Source: Phallusia mammillata
Taxonomy: Eukaryota > Chordata > Ascidiacea > Phlebobranchia > Ascidiidae
Length of the DNA stretch: 64,000 nt
Reading direction: 5' to 3'
Assembly (NCBI GenBank): GCA_003260075.1
Contig: QLIY01000083.1
Span: 62,001 to 126,000, forward strand
Shown here: one piece after another, positions 62,201 through 64,000 of the stretch
How positions within the stretch are numbered: the first letter of the stretch is position 1
Layout: each line of letters opens with the position of its first letter
Made by a program: the position numbers and the translations under genes
The notes under the pieces: generated by a model
Database searches by the model: none
Told to the model about the DNA's origin: nothing
What the model saw: the letters and a program-made list of their open reading frames with translations, nothing else

Positions 62201-62754
62201 AATGCAAGACGCAGTAAAGCAGTACCTACACCAAAGTCATCAAGCAAAAATACTAAAGGTGTTTGTCACAACTAAATAATATGACTTTTCGAAAATGTTC
62301 TAAAACAAAATTAAAAAAATTAAACGTATAGCATTTCCATGGTAACCTACATCGAAATTTATTTTCACTGGATCTAATTAAATAATCTAAAATCAGGGAT
62401 AGCGATTGTTTGTTGTAACATTGTGTTTTAAGATTTGCCTGATAAAAGCGTCATATGTATGTATATATATATAGGACGTCAAAACGTCGATTAATTGTAA
62501 TAAAAACTGCTGGAAAAGCAATACTCTTTTACCGATTACGCCCGGCAGCAACAGTTTATTTGTCAAGATCTACATAACTAATTTTTTATGCTAAGCAGAA
62601 ACTTTCTTAATGGAGATATACAAGATAATGAACACGGCTTGCCTGGCATGGATGACGTAATCACCGTCAACTTTCGTCATTCCTTGCACGTAATGAAGTT
62701 CGGGGGTTTCCCCAATGTGCTTGGTCCCGACGAATATCGCGTATTTTTGTGTAT
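44258..62754 (-). CDS. Transmembrane semaphorin, class 6-like (start exon not found)
   Basis: Exons in phase: 62754-62643, 59152-59083, 58199-58020, 57449-57344, 56005-55877, 53068-52986, 52337-52111, 51518-51372, 51052-50891, 50780-50601, 49274-49167, 48691-48381 with 48369-48206, 47834-47737, 47426-47261, 46692-46585, 46165-45664, 45511-44859 and 44461-44258 (stop TAA). Semaphorins are plexin ligands in axon and cell guidance. The Sema domain shows YAIFVGTKHIG, HARDNIFFVDL, KCHNYVKIFV, CGSNSFYAQC, FCPYDPDY, NVYTGTSTGF, QVYSRVSQACKSDQGGVKVL, SVPASAVCVFVVDD, RKHPLMAKSV and TVIYAGTQEGKLLKIV. A PSI domain (CLDAGDPHCVWRDGQCVSL) and N-glycosylation sites follow, with no Ig domain. The membrane segment is GGIGLAVGFLLAVILFALFL, and the tail is about 500 residues, basic and proline-rich. 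This layout fits class 6. The signal peptide exon is not identified. A phase-compatible donor at 63470 is only a candidate. Confidence 0.9.
44699..44891. repeat. Direct duplicate around an 11-G run at a semaphorin tail exon
   Basis: The segment 44699-44791 recurs as 44803-44891, separated by G 44792-44802. Both contain the end of the large tail exon and its GTAAGT donor; the exon fragment 44791-44758 is therefore a spurious extra copy. Confidence 0.85.
46230..46421. mobile_element. hAT-type element, right end lost at a poly-G run
   Basis: The left end CAGTGGTTCCCAACC at 46230 is typical of hAT elements. The matching right end is absent, and the sequence instead meets G 46422-46431. The right part of the element probably lies in the gap. 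It is in a semaphorin intron. Confidence 0.5.
46962..47303. repeat. Direct duplicate around a 10-G run at a semaphorin tail exon
   Basis: The segment 46962-47139 recurs as 47150-47303 with several small differences, separated by G 47140-47149. The exon fragment 47139-47097 duplicates the end of exon 47426-47261. Confidence 0.85.
47861..48037. repeat. Direct duplicate around a 10-G run in a semaphorin intron
   Basis: The segment 47861-47942 recurs as 47956-48037 with two or three substitutions, separated by G 47943-47952. Confidence 0.85.
48079..48250. repeat. Direct duplicate around a 10-G run at the semaphorin TM exon
   Basis: The segment 48079-48159 recurs as 48170-48250, separated by G 48160-48169. 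Both copies carry the juxtamembrane KKAKEVKKGKLQN codons and a donor (GTAAGG in one, GTGAGA in the other). Confidence 0.85.
48370..48380. repeat. 11-G run between semaphorin ectodomain and TM segment
   Basis: The run joins the codons for VTENN to those for PGGIGLAV but puts them in different frames. No duplicate flanks it. It is best read as a gap of unknown length that may hide an intron. Confidence 0.75.
48601..50227. repeat. 0.8-kb direct near-duplicate carrying two semaphorin exons
   Basis: The segment 48601-49395 recurs as 49410-50227, separated by G 49396-49409. The exon for the end of the Sema domain occurs at 49274-49167 and again at 50105-49998 (one D to H change). The PSI exon is complete at 48691-48381 and cut at 49499-49410. 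Only one set belongs in the gene. Confidence 0.88.
50171..50418. mobile_element. Probable hAT-type element
   Basis: The left end CAGCGGTTCTCAAACT and a right-end-like AGTTTGAAAAACACTA are inverse complements with mismatches. No target duplication is visible. Its left part is also present at about 49341-49395 in the duplicated segment. Confidence 0.4.
51851..52035. mobile_element. hAT-type MITE, CAGTGGTGGGATTCA family, right-truncated
   Basis: It begins CAGTGGTGGGATTCAGCCGG and shares most of its length with the copy at 36048, without the nested insert. The right end (CCCACCACTG) is missing. A TA dinucleotide repeat (about 51823-51849) abuts its left end. It is in a semaphorin intron. Confidence 0.75.
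53495..53615. mobile_element. Short element with hammerhead-like hairpin
   Basis: CTGATGA at 53517-53523 and GAAACGTTT at 53541-53549 flank a T, then GGC, a loop and GCC. AATAAAG follows. AGTTTAATG on the left and CATTAAACT on the right form an inverted repeat around it. It lies in a semaphorin intron. Confidence 0.5.
57214..57357. repeat. 66-bp direct duplicate around a 10-G run at a semaphorin exon
   Basis: The segment 57214-57279 recurs from 57291, separated by G 57280-57289. A 13-nt fragment of exon 57449-57344 and its donor is repeated at 57279-57267. Confidence 0.85.
57488..57716. repeat. 107-bp direct duplicate around a 14-G run
   Basis: The segment 57488-57594 recurs from 57609 with three small differences, separated by G 57595-57608. 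It is in a semaphorin intron. Confidence 0.85.
58400..58500. mobile_element. Repeat with CTGGTGGA...AAAACGTCG hairpin
   Basis: CTGGTGGA (58417-58424) and AAAACGTCG are separated by a 7-bp stem GGGTCTC/GGGACTC. Downstream AATAAAAACTGCTGGAAG and ATTACTC recur near 62500 (AATAAAAACTGCTGGAAAAG, ATACTC). It is a degenerate relative of the hammerhead-like elements. Confidence 0.5.
59160..62642. other. Large semaphorin intron, no other gene recognised
   Basis: This intron starts with GCAAGC at 62642 (a GC donor) and ends with the CAG acceptor before 59152. It contains the repeat relative near 62470-62570 and otherwise only short open frames without resemblance to known proteins. Confidence 0.5.
62455..62570. 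repeat. Degenerate relative of the CGTC...AATAAA repeat family
   Basis: TA repeats lead into GGACGTCAAAACGTCG and AATAAAAACTGCTGG, then CCGGCAGCAACAGTTTATTT. The first part matches the copy at 58400-58500 and the last part matches the insert at 36138-36297. The CTGATGA box is absent. Confidence 0.5.
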
Positions 62755-63033
62755 CTGTAAAAAAGAGAAACATTTAAAGTTGACCCAACAAAATCACATT
62801 TTATGCATGTCTAGACTCTCGTTCAATACATTAGCGTTACAGCACAAATTAAAAAGCGATTTGCAAAGGTTATCTCAGTCTGAAGGGTGCGCCGTGATCG
62901 GGTCAAAGTGTTCAATATCAGGTTACGACCGCTGCGTGCAATAAACCGGGTTGTCTTATCATGGTTTTCCCTCATAGTCGTTTAGGCTTCAGCGTCGTAC
63001 CGCTAAACGGGTTTTTAAAGCTACAGCCTAGAG

Positions 63034-63248
63034 CAGTGGTTCTCAAACTTTTTTATTGTCGGGGCCAAATGGTGTTTTTTAAGTGTGTAGGGAGCCGCAA
63101 AAAAACGAAACCTTGAGAAAATCACTAAACTTATTACTTTGAAAACTGAAATAACCATGTTTGGTGGTTTTCTGAGGTCTGGTGCGAGCCGCAAAATAAG
63201 TAGTTGGGAGCCGCATGCAGCCCCGAAAACCAAGTTTGAGATCCACTG
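63034..63248. mobile_element. hAT-type non-autonomous element with perfect TSD
   Basis: Ends are CAGTGGTTCTCAAACTT and AAGTTTGAGATCCACTG. Flanks 63026-63033 and 63249-63256 are both GCCTAGAG, an exact 8-bp target duplication. GAGCCGC motifs repeat inside. No coding capacity. Confidence 0.92.
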
Positions 63249-63256
63249 GCCTAGAG

Positions 63257-64000
63257 TCTCATGTTTGGAGATCAAATGAATTTGTAAATTGGATGTGTTT
63301 GAAGTAAATATCACTTTAGAGACTTTGAAAAACACTTTAGCAGTGGAAATGTCTAATCTTATTTTGTTTCTTAAGGGTTTCCAATAAACGAAACTAACGC
63401 TGTAAAAAGCTGGTACGTTATCGCTTATGTCAAAGTGATGGAAACAAACTAACAAATGAAGCCTTTCACCTTTCTGACACACAAGTCCAAAAACAGGGCG
63501 ATAATTTATTTGCATCATAGCATGGTCTATGGAGTTGTGCATGGGCCGTTGCAAATTGTGCTTCTGCTTTTAAAGGTTGCAGCAAGTTAATCTGCGGCAG
63601 CGTTTGGGTTTGGTTCATAGTTTGCACATAAGGACACGAAAACAGGTTTGGGCGACCGCAGGTAGCAGGCTGTAAAAAACTTGGTGCTACAGTGCATAAA
63701 AAAAGCAATTAAAAAAATACAAATTTGTGGCATATCGGAGTTTTCGTTCTGCTGATGCACTTTTTTCGATTATATGTTAAAACGTGACAGAAGATGTTGC
63801 ATATTAGACATAGGCACTTGATATCGGCGCCGCTGAAACGAATTCAATACCTCATCTGTCAAATTATTTTTGAACTGTGACAAGGAAAAGCAGTTTTTTT
63901 ACGTTTACCACTTTTTAAAACTGTTTGACGCAGAAGTGATGTTAGGCGTAATTGCGTCGAAGCGTTTAGTCACGTGTACGCAATTGTTGAACCGCAACGA
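63257..64000. other. Upstream of the recognised semaphorin exons, no gene assigned
   Basis: On the minus strand an open stretch ends at a GT donor after 63470 in the phase needed by the first recognised semaphorin exon. Its residues do not resemble a semaphorin N terminus and no signal peptide is evident. I see nothing else here. Confidence 0.25.

Noticed and set aside
63021-63554. 177-codon minus strand frame as a semaphorin first exon
   Set aside because: It overlaps a hAT element and has no signal peptide or Sema resemblance; only the donor phase fits.

Overview
The window is eukaryotic nuclear DNA, AT-rich, with short exons split by GT-AG introns. The gene set and the compact gene-rich style with many small transposons suggest a tunicate (ascidian, Ciona-like); that assignment is inference from the proteins, because no rRNA, mitochondrial or other species marker is present. 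There are no operons, CRISPR arrays or other prokaryotic features.

Layout, left to right. (1) 665-940 (+): last coding exon of an FGF-family gene that starts outside the window. (2) About 10264-3970 (-): a FAM227-like gene with seven recognisable exons, part of it present twice. (3) 14064-12302 (-) and 18446-16108 (-): two tandem paralogues of the mitochondrial phosphate carrier SLC25A3 with identical intron positions. Between them, on the + strand at 14939-15406, is a small broken gene divergent from the first carrier. (4) 27254-21998 (-): a PCTP-like START-domain gene with an unusual N-terminal membrane anchor. (5) 31740-41211 (+): a complete 14-exon PPP1R37 gene with the PP1-docking RVxF motif and leucine-rich repeats. 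(6) 62754-44258 (-): a transmembrane semaphorin (Sema-PSI-TM-long tail, class 6-like) of about 19 exons, one of whose introns uses a GC donor.

The introns and spacers hold many non-autonomous DNA transposons. Four hAT-type elements have perfect 8-bp target duplications and one more has 7 of 8 matching. There are three members of one CAGTGGTGGGATTCA-ended family, a CORE-SINE-like and other tRNA-derived sequences, a TIR element spanning the N gap, and a fold-back element. Several loci carry a CTGATGA...GAAAC hairpin that resembles a hammerhead ribozyme core.

The most pervasive signal is not biological. There are 22 runs of ten or more G, all on the + strand, and I saw no C run of eight or more. 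Fourteen of them sit exactly between two near-identical direct copies of local sequence, and several cut exons. The simplest reading is short assembly gaps written as G that join overlapping allelic contigs. Exon duplications and frame breaks next to these runs should not be read as biology.

The genes are unrelated in function (signalling ligand, cilia/sperm-associated family, mitochondrial transport, lipid transfer, phosphatase regulation, axon guidance) and look independently transcribed. I found no multi-gene system beyond the tandem carrier pair.
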